Below, piece after piece: positions 44,700 through 53,805 of a stretch of 64,000 nt of DNA. The notes under the pieces were generated by a model. The model saw nothing but the letters and a program-made list of their open reading frames with translations, made no database searches and was not told the origin of the DNA. A program made the translations under genes and the position numbers. Numbering within the stretch: position 1 is the stretch's first letter; each line of letters opens with the position of its first letter. The stretch comes from Acidobacteriota bacterium (GTDB taxonomy: Bacteria; Acidobacteriota; Blastocatellia; Pyrinomonadales; Pyrinomonadaceae): assembly GCA_003385635.1 (NCBI GenBank), contig QQUY01000001.1, forward strand, positions 1,054,001-1,118,000, read 5' to 3'.

Positions 44700-46913
44700 A
44701 TGAGCAATGAGATCAACGATTTAGTTGGATTCGAACAGTTTCACGTTGACACACGGAAGGCTGTTCTCTGGTTTGACGGTGAACTGGTCGACGTGCCTAT
44801 GAAGTCGGTTGAGCTGCTTTCGGTGCTGATCAAGAGGCCCGGCGAGGTCATCTCAAAGGAAAGCCTTATGAATGCGGTTTGGGGGGATGCGTTCGTCGAG
44901 GAAAGCGTGCTCACGCAGAACATATATCGGCTCCGGAAGATATTCCGTGAGTCGGGAATTGAAACCGAACTAATTCAGACAGTCCCGCGTCGGGGATATA
45001 TGATCGTCGGGACAATCGAGACCGATGAGATTGCGGAGATCTCGGTCGAACACGAACGCATCGAGCGAACTTTCGTTGTTGATGACGAACAGGAACTGCT
45101 AACCAGTATCCCGTTGCGAAAGGGAATCAATAGACCTGTCGCGTTCTCCTTAGGTGTGATCGCATTGCCGGTCGCCGTGCTCTTTGGCGTTGCTGTCTGG
45201 AACCGGATGGCTGAGGATCGTCCTGCTGCACTGCCGATCATCGAAAATGTCCGTTTTGAGAGAATTACGGAAAGCGGAAGGGCGATCGAACCTGCAATCT
45301 CACGTGACAACAGAAACCTCGCCTACGTCAGGAGCGGAAACAACGAGCACACCATCGTGCTCAGAAACATCGCTACGGGAAGCGAAACCGTTGTCGTCGG
45401 TCCAAAAGAGCACGAGCTCGCGTCGCTGAGCTTCTCACCAGAATCAGATCATTTGTATTACATCGCACGAGAGAAAGAATCTCCGGACTCGACGGTGTAC
45501 AAGATCCCACTATTCGGTGGTAATGAGCGGAAGATCCTAACCGGAATAAGGCATTTCGTCTCTGTCTCGCCGAAAAGCGGCCGTCTTGCTTATATTCGTC
45601 ATGAGAGCGAAACGAACACCTATCACTTGATGGAATCGGGGCCAGACGGGAGTGGGGAAAGGCGAATTGCAACCCGAAAACCGCCCGAATTCTTCCAGGA
45701 TTGGAACACCTATCCAGCCTGGTCCCCAGACGAATCAAAGATCGTGATGCCGGCTCACTCTCAGCCTGGCGAAGGCCGTGAAACAAGCGAAAATTACCTG
45801 ATCGCAGTGGAAACCGAATCGGGAAAGGAAACCCGGATCAAACATCCCGAATGGGCAGGCGTTGGCAATGTGTTTTGGGCGTCGGACGGGAAATCACTTT
45901 TCGTTTCTGCACGTGAAAAAGCGGATTCGTTCATGCAGATCTGGAGGCTTAAGTACCCGACGGGAGAGGCGAACAGAGTCACAAACGATACGAACGACTA
46001 CAGAGATTTCAAACTCTCGGCGAATTCGGAATTGATCGTTGCAGCTAACGTTTCCTCGAGTTCGGACTTGTTCGTCGTTGACACTGCAGACCCTTCGTCG
46101 AGTCAACGGCTGACTAAGCAGAATCTTGCGAACTTTGGCCGCTGGGGACTGGACTGGTTCCCTGACGGAAAGTACCTTGTTGTTGTTAAGAATAAGGGCC
46201 GAAACGACGGAGAACTTTTCAAGATTGACGTAACGAATGGTAAAGAAAGCCAATTGACGTATTTCGAAGGTGCGTCAGTACTTGGTCCGCGAGTTGCTCC
46301 TGACGGCACGGTCTTCTTCGCGAGCAATAGGACGGGGAAGTGGCACATCTGGTCGATAGCTGGGGATGGGACGGGATTGAAGCAGATCACCTTCGGAGCT
46401 TCTGGTGAGAATCACCCGGATGTTAGCTCTGACGGGACATATCTCTACTTCGGCCGACCCGGGAGAGCCCCCACGGAGCTTTGGCGGAAACAGCTTCCAG
46501 ACGGAGAAGACGAACGGCTGAACTTTAGAACCGCCGGTCCTACAAGGATGTCGCCGACCAATCCCTCACAACTTGTATCATTCCTATATGTTCAGGATGC
46601 GAAGTACCCCTGGACTGTGGTGCTAGCCGACCTGGATCAAAGATCTGGTCCGGAGAACCTATATTTTGAGCCTGAAAACCATGTTTTTGCGTGGGACCGT
46701 TCGGGATCGGGCATCTACTTCGGGAAGAAATCGTTGAGTGTGTCGAATCTGTGGTTCAAGCCGATCGACAAACAGCCGGCGCGGCAGGTGACCGATTATG
46801 ATACTGGAAAGGTGGTCGGCGTCGCTGTTTCGAGCGATGGAAGCAGGATCGCGCTTTCGCGAGAGAATACGGTCTCAAATCTGTTCATGATAAAGGGCTT
46901 TCTAGGGAATTGA
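44700..46913 (+). CDS. Membrane-anchored winged-helix regulator with TolB-like propeller
   Basis: This 737-residue protein starts with an OmpR/CadC-type winged-helix DNA-binding domain (about 10-104; W-G-D-x-F-V-E-E-S-V-L-T-Q-N-I-Y-R-L-R-K, and P-R-R-G-Y-M near 96-101). One membrane segment lies at about 148-167. The rest, about 200-737, is a TolB/WD40-type propeller with repeated S-P-D/A-P-D-G-x-x-V strands. The architecture would sense an extracytoplasmic signal and bind DNA across the membrane, like CadC. The target is probably the divergent S74 operon, which is inference. Such regulators are frequent in Acidobacteriota. Confidence 0.88.
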   Translation: MSNEINDLVGFEQFHVDTRKAVLWFDGELVDVPMKSVELLSVLIKRPGEVISKESLMNAVWGDAFVEESVLTQNIYRLRKIFRESGIETELIQTVPRRGYMIVGTIETDEIAEISVEHERIERTFVVDDEQELLTSIPLRKGINRPVAFSLGVIALPVAVLFGVAVWNRMAEDRPAALPIIENVRFERITESGRAIEPAISRDNRNLAYVRSGNNEHTIVLRNIATGSETVVVGPKEHELASLSFSPESDHLYYIAREKESPDSTVYKIPLFGGNERKILTGIRHFVSVSPKSGRLAYIRHESETNTYHLMESGPDGSGERRIATRKPPEFFQDWNTYPAWSPDESKIVMPAHSQPGEGRETSENYLIAVETESGKETRIKHPEWAGVGNVFWASDGKSLFVSAREKADSFMQIWRLKYPTGEANRVTNDTNDYRDFKLSANSELIVAANVSSSSDLFVVDTADPSSSQRLTKQNLANFGRWGLDWFPDGKYLVVVKNKGRNDGELFKIDVTNGKESQLTYFEGASVLGPRVAPDGTVFFASNRTGKWHIWSIAGDGTGLKQITFGASGENHPDVSSDGTYLYFGRPGRAPTELWRKQLPDGEDERLNFRTAGPTRMSPTNPSQLVSFLYVQDAKYPWTVVLADLDQRSGPENLYFEPENHVFAWDRSGSGIYFGKKSLSVSNLWFKPIDKQPARQVTDYDTGKVVGVAVSSDGSRIALSRENTVSNLFMIKGFLGN

Positions 46914-46967
46914 ATGATCTTCGTGGCCACTAATTGCTCGTCTTCCACAAACTTCATTCCTTGAACT

Positions 46968-47760
46968 TTTATTTACCCGTTCTCAATTTCCAGTTCTACA
47001 ACCCTTTCATCCCATTGATCCCTGTTACAAAAAAGGCGAAAAAACAAGATAGACAGAATCTACAGGATGGAAGATTGATAATTGACAATTGAGAATGGTT
47101 GTTTTCAGTTTCAGTTTCCATTGGCCAACGTAGTCGCTTAAGACGGATGTTTAGGGAGGCTCGTCGCTTATCTCCCTTGAAAGACAATCCTCTTACACGT
47201 ATGCGAATTCCTGAACTTTGAAATTTCGATTTTCAATTCTCCATCCCCTTCACCCCTGTCAAAAGAAAGCGAGAAAATAGGATCGACATGATCTACAGGT
47301 TGGAAGATTATTAATTGACAATTGAGAATGGTTGATTCTAGTTTCAGTTTCCAATGGCAAACGTAGTCACTTGAGCTGGATGTTTTGGGAGGCTCGTCGC
47401 TCATCTCCTTTGAAAGACAATCCTCTTTCACGTATGCGAATTCCTGAACTTTGAAATCTCGATTTTCAATTCTCCATCCCCTTCACCCCTGTCAAAAGAA
47501 AGCAAGAAAATAGGATCGACATGATCTACAGGTTGGAAGATTATTAATTGACAATTGAGAATGGTTGATTCTAGTTTCAGTTTCCAATGGCAAACGTAGT
47601 CACTTGAGCCGGATGTTTTGGGAGGCTCGTCGCTCATCTCCCTTGAAAGACAATCCTCTTTCACGTATGCGAATTCCTGAACTTTGAACTCTCAATTTTC
47701 AATTATCAATCTTCCATCCTGCGAATCCTGTCCATCCTGTTTGTCTTCTCTTCTTCCGTG
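46968..47760. repeat. Tandem 233-bp repeat with dispersed AT-rich elements
   Basis: Two near-identical copies (47201-47433 and 47434-47666, about four differences) are flanked by a diverged copy (about 46968-47200) and a partial one (47667-47760). Each unit holds one copy of the TTTTCAATTCTCCATCCCC element and one of its inverse (GGAAGATTATTAATTGACA...). The ORFs in the repeat (47168-47431, 47428-47664) are the same repeat read in one frame and are not regarded as genes. Confidence 0.85.
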
Positions 47761-48945
47761 TTAATTCACGCTTACTGAGCTCGGCAGCGGGACATCGCCG
47801 TTCGCCCCGAAGTTGATCGCCTGGAAGCCGTTCGTCGAGCCGAAGATGTACCAGGTCCTGTCGCCCGGCCGCCAGATCGCAGGATCAGTTCTTCCGTCCC
47901 CGTCATAATCTCCGGGAGCAGGAATGTCCCCCTGAACACCCCAAGGGAAGCTGAAGAACGAGTCGTCCTCACTCCTGATCACAAACCAGGCCGAGGTGGA
48001 GGGCCTGTAGAAAGCGACATCTGCCTTTCCGTCACCCGTCCAGTCGCCGACAGCGGTCCTGTCCCCCGGCGAGCCGAACTGAAAGGCCTTTACACCCTGA
48101 GAAGATCTCAGAAGCCAGAACTGATTATCCGGGGATCTGAACACCGCCACGTCATCCATCCCGTCCCCGTCATAGTCGGCCACGATCGGCTTGTCGACCG
48201 ACACACCGAAGGGAACCACAGAGACCTGCTGGTCCGAGGAGCGGAAGATGAACCATGTGCCGGATGAAGGCCTGAAGACGGCAGGATCGGCCGTCCCGTC
48301 ACCGTCAAAATCACCCGGGGCGGGAATATCGCCATTTCCTCCGAAAGGAAATGCGAAGAAGGTCAGGTCCTCGCTTCTGAGAATGAACCATTGGCCTGTC
48401 GAGGGTCGCCAAAAAGCTATGTCGGCCTTTCCGTCTCCTGTGTAATCGGCCGGCACAAGGACATCGGAAGGGAAGCCGAAGGTCAGCCCCAGAGTTCCCT
48501 GGTCCGATGAGCGAAGCAGCCACCACTGTGACGATGAGCCCTCGGGAGCAGGATTGTCCAGAAGATTCGTCGGATTGGGCCGGAACACAGAGGCATCCGT
48601 CCTTCCGTCGCCGTCAAAATCGAACACGGCCGCGTTCCGCGAGATCTCGACGCCGATCCCGCCGCGATAGCCCGAAATCAACGAGAACGAACCGCCGGTG
48701 CTCTGAATTCCAGCGATGGGTTCAGCAATCGTAGAGTCGGTTGAGAATGTCCCGCCCGAGGAAACGCCGCCACCGCTTGAAATGACCGATCTTCGGATCT
48801 CGTACGGACCACCGGACTGGCCCGGAAGCAGTGACACCAGGAAAAATAGACAGAACACAGGCTTTAGAGCGCTAGAAAGGGAAATCATACTTCGCTTCTT
48901 TACAGTCCCCGGCGCTGTGTCCCAGCATTTGTTGGAGTTGAACAT
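47761..48945 (-). CDS. Secreted FG-GAP/VCBS repeat protein (paralogue)
   Basis: This 394-residue protein follows the 959-residue S74 gene by 11 bases. The start at 48945 was chosen for its perfect GGAGGG ribosome site; a signal peptide occupies about residues 20-45 (F-C-L-F-F-L-V-S-L-L-P-G-Q). The next 60 residues match the 37398 protein at roughly 70 percent; then six FG-GAP repeats with D-x-D-G-D-G motifs follow, nearly identical in protein and in DNA to the 37398 gene. Its stop codon lies at the edge of the 233-bp repeat block. Confidence 0.82.
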   Translation of the reverse strand: MFNSNKCWDTAPGTVKKRSMISLSSALKPVFCLFFLVSLLPGQSGGPYEIRRSVISSGGGVSSGGTFSTDSTIAEPIAGIQSTGGSFSLISGYRGGIGVEISRNAAVFDFDGDGRTDASVFRPNPTNLLDNPAPEGSSSQWWLLRSSDQGTLGLTFGFPSDVLVPADYTGDGKADIAFWRPSTGQWFILRSEDLTFFAFPFGGNGDIPAPGDFDGDGTADPAVFRPSSGTWFIFRSSDQQVSVVPFGVSVDKPIVADYDGDGMDDVAVFRSPDNQFWLLRSSQGVKAFQFGSPGDRTAVGDWTGDGKADVAFYRPSTSAWFVIRSEDDSFFSFPWGVQGDIPAPGDYDGDGRTDPAIWRPGDRTWYIFGSTNGFQAINFGANGDVPLPSSVSVN

Positions 48946-48956
48946 GTTGCCCTCCG

Positions 48957-51836
48957 CTACCTGTCGACGCTCACACAAACGGCCTCTGCCGGTGTAGACC
49001 TGCAGATCAGAGACCTGAGGGCTGATAGTTCGGATTCAAGCTTCTGAATTCTCAATTCCTGCTTCTTGTTTCTTTCGAGCTGCTTATCCAGCTCTTCTTG
49101 CTGTTCACGGACAACTGTCAATAGAACAACTCCCAACCTGTCGTATTTCACCCCTTCAACCTCGCCTTCGGCGTTGAATGTTACAAGGCGGGAATCAACA
49201 GTTGCCACGTCTTCAGCAACGAGGCCTATGTCTTGAACTCCAGAATCTTTCCAGGTGAAGGTCACGGGATGAAGACGCCGAATGAGATCGGATCCAGAGA
49301 GATAACCGAGAATGTCCGATTTGTATCGGCGGCTAGAGGAGCAGGCTGCGATCTGAAATTGTGCGTTTCGGCAAAGCGCGGTTGCGCCTCCAGCCCCAAG
49401 TGAACCCACGCGGATTATTCCCTGGACCTGCAGCTTGTCCTGGGGGTTCGAAGTGCCGATGCCAACATTCGAATTGTTTCCGAGGATCAGGCAATTGCTG
49501 CAGCTGATCTGGGTGTTGGCCCCAAGAGCGGTCGCATTCGTCAGGGTCGCGGGCGTCATCGTCGCTCCCGCATTCGCTCCGATGTAAGTGTTATTGTTGC
49601 CGGTGGTGTTGTCGTCTCCAGCATTGATACCCACGAAAGTATTATTGTCGGCTACGGTGTTCGCGCCGGCGCTTCTCCCGAAAAACGAGTTGTTGTTTCC
49701 AGCATTGCCTTGTCCTCCGGCCCCATTGCCAAAAAACGAGTTGTCACTGCCCGTAGAGAAGACTCCGGCCGAGTTGCCGAAGTATGAGTTTCTTTCCCCG
49801 GACACATTCATGAGACCTGCCCCGGTTCCGAAGAAGGAATTGAAACCTCCTACCGTATTGAACCCGGAAGAGGAGCCGAAGAAAGAGTTGCCAGATGCCG
49901 TTTCGTTTGACGCACCCGCGTTGGAACCGACGAACGTATTGCCATTTGCCGTGGTGTTGTTTGTCCCGGCCCTGAAACCAAGGAAAGTATTAGAGCTTCC
50001 AGCAGTATTGTCTTCGCCAGCTCTTGCACCGAAGAAAGAATTTGCGTCTGCTGACGGATCGTCAGTGAATCTTCCGGCGTTGTAACCGACGAAAGAATTG
50101 GAACCACCTTCTGAATTGCTGAGACCTGCACCCGCACCGATGAACGTGTTTCTGAGTCCGGTAGTATTACCAAATCCTGCTCGATCTCCTACAAACGTGT
50201 TGAGCGATCCTGTGGTGTTTTCTCTCCCCGTCAGGTTTCCGAAAAAAGCATTCTGACTGCCAATAGAGTTTGCAAAGCCGGAATCACTCCCGAAGAACGA
50301 GTTTTCGTCCCCGTCATTTTCCCGGCCAGCATTTATGCCGAAGAACGCGTTTCCATCGCCGGTGTTGTTGCGTCCAGCAAACAGGCCGAAGATCGAGTTG
50401 AAACTACCGGTATTTGCCTGACCTGCAGAGCTTCCGAAGATCGAGTTTCCTGCTCCTGCGGATGTACCGGATCCCACATCAGCTCCGAAGAATGAGTTGT
50501 CGCTACCTCCTACGTTTGCGCTGCCTGCTCCTGCGCCAAAAAACGAATTATTGTTTCCGGTCACATTTGCAGTCCCGGCAAACACTCCGAGAAATGAATT
50601 GTTGTTTCCGATGGTATTGCTAGAACCCGCTGAAGAGCCGATAAAAGTATTACCACCACCTGTGGAATTGCCGAGTCCAGCATTGTCACCGAAAAACGAA
50701 TTTGTAGAACCTGTTGTGTTTGAACTACCCGCCAACTGTCCGAAAAAGGAGTTGCTGCCTCCGATTGTGTTGTTCTGACCAGAGCCTGATCCGAAGAACG
50801 AGTTGCTCGCTCCTACTGTGTTTGATTGACCACTATTCGTTCCGTAGAAGGAATTATTCACCCCGGTAGTGTTAGACAGTCCCGCAGCGTTCCCAAAGAA
50901 TGAATTGTTGCTCCCGGTCGTGTTCAAGCTTCCTGAACCCGATCCGAAGAAAGAATTCGAATCTCCGGTTGTGTTCGATATTCCGGAACCGGCGCCAAAG
51001 AAGGAGTTATTGCTTGCCGTTGAATTATCTCTTCCGGCGTTTGTCCCGAAGAACGAGTTGTTGTTGCCCGTTGTGTTCGACTGACCGGACTTGTTTCCAA
51101 AAAAAGAGTTGTTGGTTCCTGAAGTGTTAGCCTGGCCCGAGGCGAAGCCAAAGAACGAATTAAAGTCGCCAGTCGTGTTCGATTCGCCAGCTGAGAGTCC
51201 GACAAATAGGCTGCCGGTGTTTCCGACCGTCAGGACCGGATTGCCGTTCATCCCGCCGAGGTTGTACTGGCTCATTGCATTGACAATGTCCGCCGACAGG
51301 ACGCCTCCGACTGTACCGTCCCCGCTGATATTGAAATCGGCCGGTGTTTGCGTCGTCGTGGTGTTCTGAATGAAGCCTGCGGCTGGAATCCCTTCCAACA
51401 ACGCCGAATCCCCGGCCGCATCGGCGGTTGTGGCGGAAATGCTCCTGATCGCATATGGTGCACTGAGAACTACCTGGCGTGGAGCAAGAGTAGTGAAGCC
51501 GCCAAGGCTGTTGGCTGAATCTGGCCTCACTCCGATCTCAATAAACCTGTCCCCTCCTGCAAATTCGTTTCCGAAGTCCAGGCTTACTGTGAATGAGCCG
51601 TTCGAGACCGCGACGCCGTTCTGCGTAACGGTTTGACCGAGTTGAGTTCCTCCTACTGCAGAATCGAAAAGTGCGAACTGGAAGTCATAGCTGCCGTTGG
51701 CCGGGACTCCTCCGTCAATCAGTTCTCCCTGGAACGTGAATGCGGTGGTTTGCGAATAAGACATGGTGTTACAAACGGCGAACACAACAATTGTCATGGC
51801 CGGAACCAACAATTTCTTAAAGACTTTCCTATCCAT
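48957..51836 (-). CDS. N-S-F-F-G repeat surface protein with S74 chaperone domain (959 residues)
   Basis: The start at 51836 (M-D-R-K-V-F-K-K) has a strong GGAGG site; the ORF's earlier ATG falls in that site. A signal peptide (ends S-Y-S-Q) precedes the shared N-terminal domain and about thirty repeats (N-S-F-F-G-x-x-A-G-x-x-N-T-T-G) from about residue 205 to 765. A G-I-G-T-S-N-P-Q-D-K-L-Q-V segment, common in tail-fibre proteins, precedes S74 (S-S-S-R-R-Y-K near 820). A coiled coil and the C-terminal L-R-S-L-I-C...V-C tail end it. The divergent regulator is at 52293. Confidence 0.82.
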   Translation of the reverse strand: MDRKVFKKLLVPAMTIVVFAVCNTMSYSQTTAFTFQGELIDGGVPANGSYDFQFALFDSAVGGTQLGQTVTQNGVAVSNGSFTVSLDFGNEFAGGDRFIEIGVRPDSANSLGGFTTLAPRQVVLSAPYAIRSISATTADAAGDSALLEGIPAAGFIQNTTTTQTPADFNISGDGTVGGVLSADIVNAMSQYNLGGMNGNPVLTVGNTGSLFVGLSAGESNTTGDFNSFFGFASGQANTSGTNNSFFGNKSGQSNTTGNNNSFFGTNAGRDNSTASNNSFFGAGSGISNTTGDSNSFFGSGSGSLNTTGSNNSFFGNAAGLSNTTGVNNSFYGTNSGQSNTVGASNSFFGSGSGQNNTIGGSNSFFGQLAGSSNTTGSTNSFFGDNAGLGNSTGGGNTFIGSSAGSSNTIGNNNSFLGVFAGTANVTGNNNSFFGAGAGSANVGGSDNSFFGADVGSGTSAGAGNSIFGSSAGQANTGSFNSIFGLFAGRNNTGDGNAFFGINAGRENDGDENSFFGSDSGFANSIGSQNAFFGNLTGRENTTGSLNTFVGDRAGFGNTTGLRNTFIGAGAGLSNSEGGSNSFVGYNAGRFTDDPSADANSFFGARAGEDNTAGSSNTFLGFRAGTNNTTANGNTFVGSNAGASNETASGNSFFGSSSGFNTVGGFNSFFGTGAGLMNVSGERNSYFGNSAGVFSTGSDNSFFGNGAGGQGNAGNNNSFFGRSAGANTVADNNTFVGINAGDDNTTGNNNTYIGANAGATMTPATLTNATALGANTQISCSNCLILGNNSNVGIGTSNPQDKLQVQGIIRVGSLGAGGATALCRNAQFQIAACSSSRRYKSDILGYLSGSDLIRRLHPVTFTWKDSGVQDIGLVAEDVATVDSRLVTFNAEGEVEGVKYDRLGVVLLTVVREQQEELDKQLERNKKQELRIQKLESELSALRSLICRSTPAEAVCVSVDR

Positions 51837-51863
51837 AAATGCCTCCTTCATAAAACCCGACCA

Positions 51864-52151
51864 CTATCCTTTTCCGTCGTTACTTTCGTTCACTTTTTCC
51901 ACGCGCTCGTCGGAGAGTTCCTCAGGCGGGGCGGCTCGGAGAAGTTCCATCGAGCGTTGATTACTGCGTACATTGGTTTGCGGGTCCGCTGGAAATGATC
52001 GGCTGTGCCCGTTCTCGGAGCGCGGATCGGAATCTGAAGCGGAACGGCATCCCCCATTCGAGCTGGCTATGGACTCGACGTGCGATCGGCGAACGGTGAT
52101 CGATCGTTTGCTCTCGATCTCCATCTCAAATGTCCTCCGCCTTTTCGCCAT
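51864..52151 (-). CDS. Possible small basic protein upstream of the S74 gene
   Basis: This 95-residue ORF begins M-A-K-R-R-R-T-F-E-M-E-I-E-S-K-R-S-I-T-V-R-R, so the first 22 residues are strongly charged, then becomes Ser/Arg/Asn-rich and probably disordered. A purine-rich AGAGAAAGAA sequence precedes the ATG, and the stop is 27 bases before the S74 start. The position matches that of the 65-residue protein before the other S74 gene. It is less secure than that one because the downstream codons look non-conserved; a longer ORF starting at 52286 was rejected. Confidence 0.4.
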   Translation of the reverse strand: MAKRRRTFEMEIESKRSITVRRSHVESIASSNGGCRSASDSDPRSENGHSRSFPADPQTNVRSNQRSMELLRAAPPEELSDERVEKVNESNDGKG

Positions 52152-52239
52152 TTCTTTCTCTGTTCCCGGGATTAGTGATAAATTAACCCCAAAACAAATA
52201 TCCGGTTCGCTGGATCTTCCTGAGCCTATGATCCCGCTT

Positions 52240-52281
52240 CCCGAAAAGTCCTTACAAAACCGGAATTTTTCGGGTTTTTTT
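52240..52281 (+). promoter_or_regulatory. Hairpin with T-run just before a regulator start codon
   Basis: CCCGAAAA at 52240-52247 pairs with TTTTCGGG at 52267-52274, followed by seven T residues, 11 bases before the ATG of the winged-helix gene. It may be an attenuator, or it may reduce translation. The inner arm also contains CCGG. No ribosome site is visible besides AAAAGG. Confidence 0.45.
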
Positions 52282-52292
52282 CTCAAAAGGCG

Positions 52293-53795
52293 ATGAAACT
52301 ACCATCACGTCGCTTTTACGAATTCTCGTCATTTCGCGTGGATGTCGCGGAACGCACCCTCTTGCGCGACGGTGAACCCGTTCCACTTACTCCTAAAGTC
52401 TTCGATATTCTTTTGGTGCTTCTCGAGAATGCCGGACGGACGGTCGAGAAGGATCGATTGATGGACGAGGTGTGGACCGACACGATAGTCGAGGAAGGGA
52501 ACCTCAACCGCAACATATCAACTCTCCGCAAGGTGCTCGGCGACGACGCCCAGTCTCAGAGATTCATAAAAACCATCCCTAAATGCGGATACAGGTTCAC
52601 TTCCGAGATTCGCGAGATTATTGAAGACGAGGCGCAGGTAGTTATCGAGGACAGGACGCGATTCCGATTAAGGTATACGGACGAGGAGGGGAAGTCAGGA
52701 TTTCCGGGCAAGTTAGCCAAAGCTTCGGGGCTTGTGTTTCTGCTTCTGCTCGGCGCCTTCGCAGGAGTAGTGGCTTGGTTTTGGCTTACGGCGGGTGCGG
52801 CAGAGAGCCGGACATCGGCGGTTGTTAACCAAGAAGACAAGAACGAGGCCTTGCGACTGTATCGCCAGGGGAGAGAGCATTGGAGGACCCGGGATGGAAA
52901 GGACCTCCACGAGGCGATTGTACTCTTTGAGGCCGCGATTGCCAGAGATCCGGGTTTTGCCCGCGCACATGCAGCGCTCGGCGATGCATATGCGTTTGAC
53001 CTTCGTCTTTGGAGAAAAGCAGAAAAATCGGCTCGGAAAGCGCTGGCCCTAGATCCCGAAATGGGAGAAGCCCACGCCACCATCGGACTCGTAAAGATGA
53101 TGTGGGAATGGGATTTCGAGGAGGCGGAGCGTGAATTCAAACAGGCGATCAGGCTCACTCCGGACTACGCTCCAGCTCACCAGTGGTATGCGATAAACCT
53201 GCATGCGATTGGGTATGCGGGACACGCCGCTCATACGGAGATGCAAAAAGCGATCGAACTTGACCCGGAATCTGTCTCGATCAATGCAGATCTTTGTCAG
53301 ACACTCTATTTCCTATGGAGATTCGAGGAGGCGGAACAGCAGTGCAGGCGTACACTCAAACTCGATCCGGAGTCGGATGGCGCATATCAGTATCTATTTG
53401 AGATCTACAGTACTGTTGGAAGGCACGAAGACGCGGTTCAAACCTATATTAAGATGAAGGAACTTGCACTCTCCCCTTTGCCGCCTGAGGTAATGACACG
53501 AGTTCGCGCTGCATTCGAACGAGGAGGACACGTGGCCTTCAGACGGGAATTGATAAGTTTTATGTCGGAGAGTTGGCCGCAGAACTACAGAATCGCCCGT
53601 CAGTATGCCTGGATGGGTGAACAGGACGAGGCGTTCGTACATCTTGAGAAGGCCCTTAATGAGCGCGAGTTTGATATGTTCCTCTTTATTGCAGACCCTG
53701 CGTTCCTTCGCTACAAGGGTGATCCGAGGTACGATGAACTGGTAGAAAAAATGCGCAATTCAAGTGTGCCGTCCCAAACCCCGAAACAGGAGTGA
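52293..53795 (+). CDS. Membrane-anchored winged-helix regulator with TPR repeats
   Basis: This 500-residue protein has a CadC-type winged helix at about 8-105 (F-D-I-L-L-V-L-L-E-N-A-G...E-E-G-N-L-N-R-N-I-S-T-L-R-K), a transmembrane segment at about 145-167, and a TPR-rich periplasmic part from about 180 with helices such as A-R-A-H-A-A-L-G-D-A-Y and A-P-A-H-Q-W-Y-A-I-N. The TPR region probably senses a protein partner or envelope state. It is divergent from the S74 gene (and its small upstream ORF), the same position as the 44700 regulator relative to its S74 operon. This is a recurring arrangement. Confidence 0.9.
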   Translation: MKLPSRRFYEFSSFRVDVAERTLLRDGEPVPLTPKVFDILLVLLENAGRTVEKDRLMDEVWTDTIVEEGNLNRNISTLRKVLGDDAQSQRFIKTIPKCGYRFTSEIREIIEDEAQVVIEDRTRFRLRYTDEEGKSGFPGKLAKASGLVFLLLLGAFAGVVAWFWLTAGAAESRTSAVVNQEDKNEALRLYRQGREHWRTRDGKDLHEAIVLFEAAIARDPGFARAHAALGDAYAFDLRLWRKAEKSARKALALDPEMGEAHATIGLVKMMWEWDFEEAEREFKQAIRLTPDYAPAHQWYAINLHAIGYAGHAAHTEMQKAIELDPESVSINADLCQTLYFLWRFEEAEQQCRRTLKLDPESDGAYQYLFEIYSTVGRHEDAVQTYIKMKELALSPLPPEVMTRVRAAFERGGHVAFRRELISFMSESWPQNYRIARQYAWMGEQDEAFVHLEKALNEREFDMFLFIADPAFLRYKGDPRYDELVEKMRNSSVPSQTPKQE

Positions 53796-53805
53796 ACGGG
53801 AAGTC

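Noticed and set aside
47168-47664. Two similar minus-strand ORFs of 78 and 87 codons
   Set aside because: They are the same frame of the 233-bp tandem repeat; no ribosome site and no conservation beyond the DNA repeat.
37398-51836. Prophage origin for the S74 proteins
   Set aside because: S74 domains occur in phage tail spikes, but no capsid, portal, terminase, tail-tape or integrase gene is in the window, and the genes have signal peptides.
51864-52286. Longer 140-codon version of the small ORF before the 48957 S74 gene
   Set aside because: The additional 45 codons overlap the leader hairpin of the divergent regulator and lack a ribosome site; an internal ATG at 52151 fits better.
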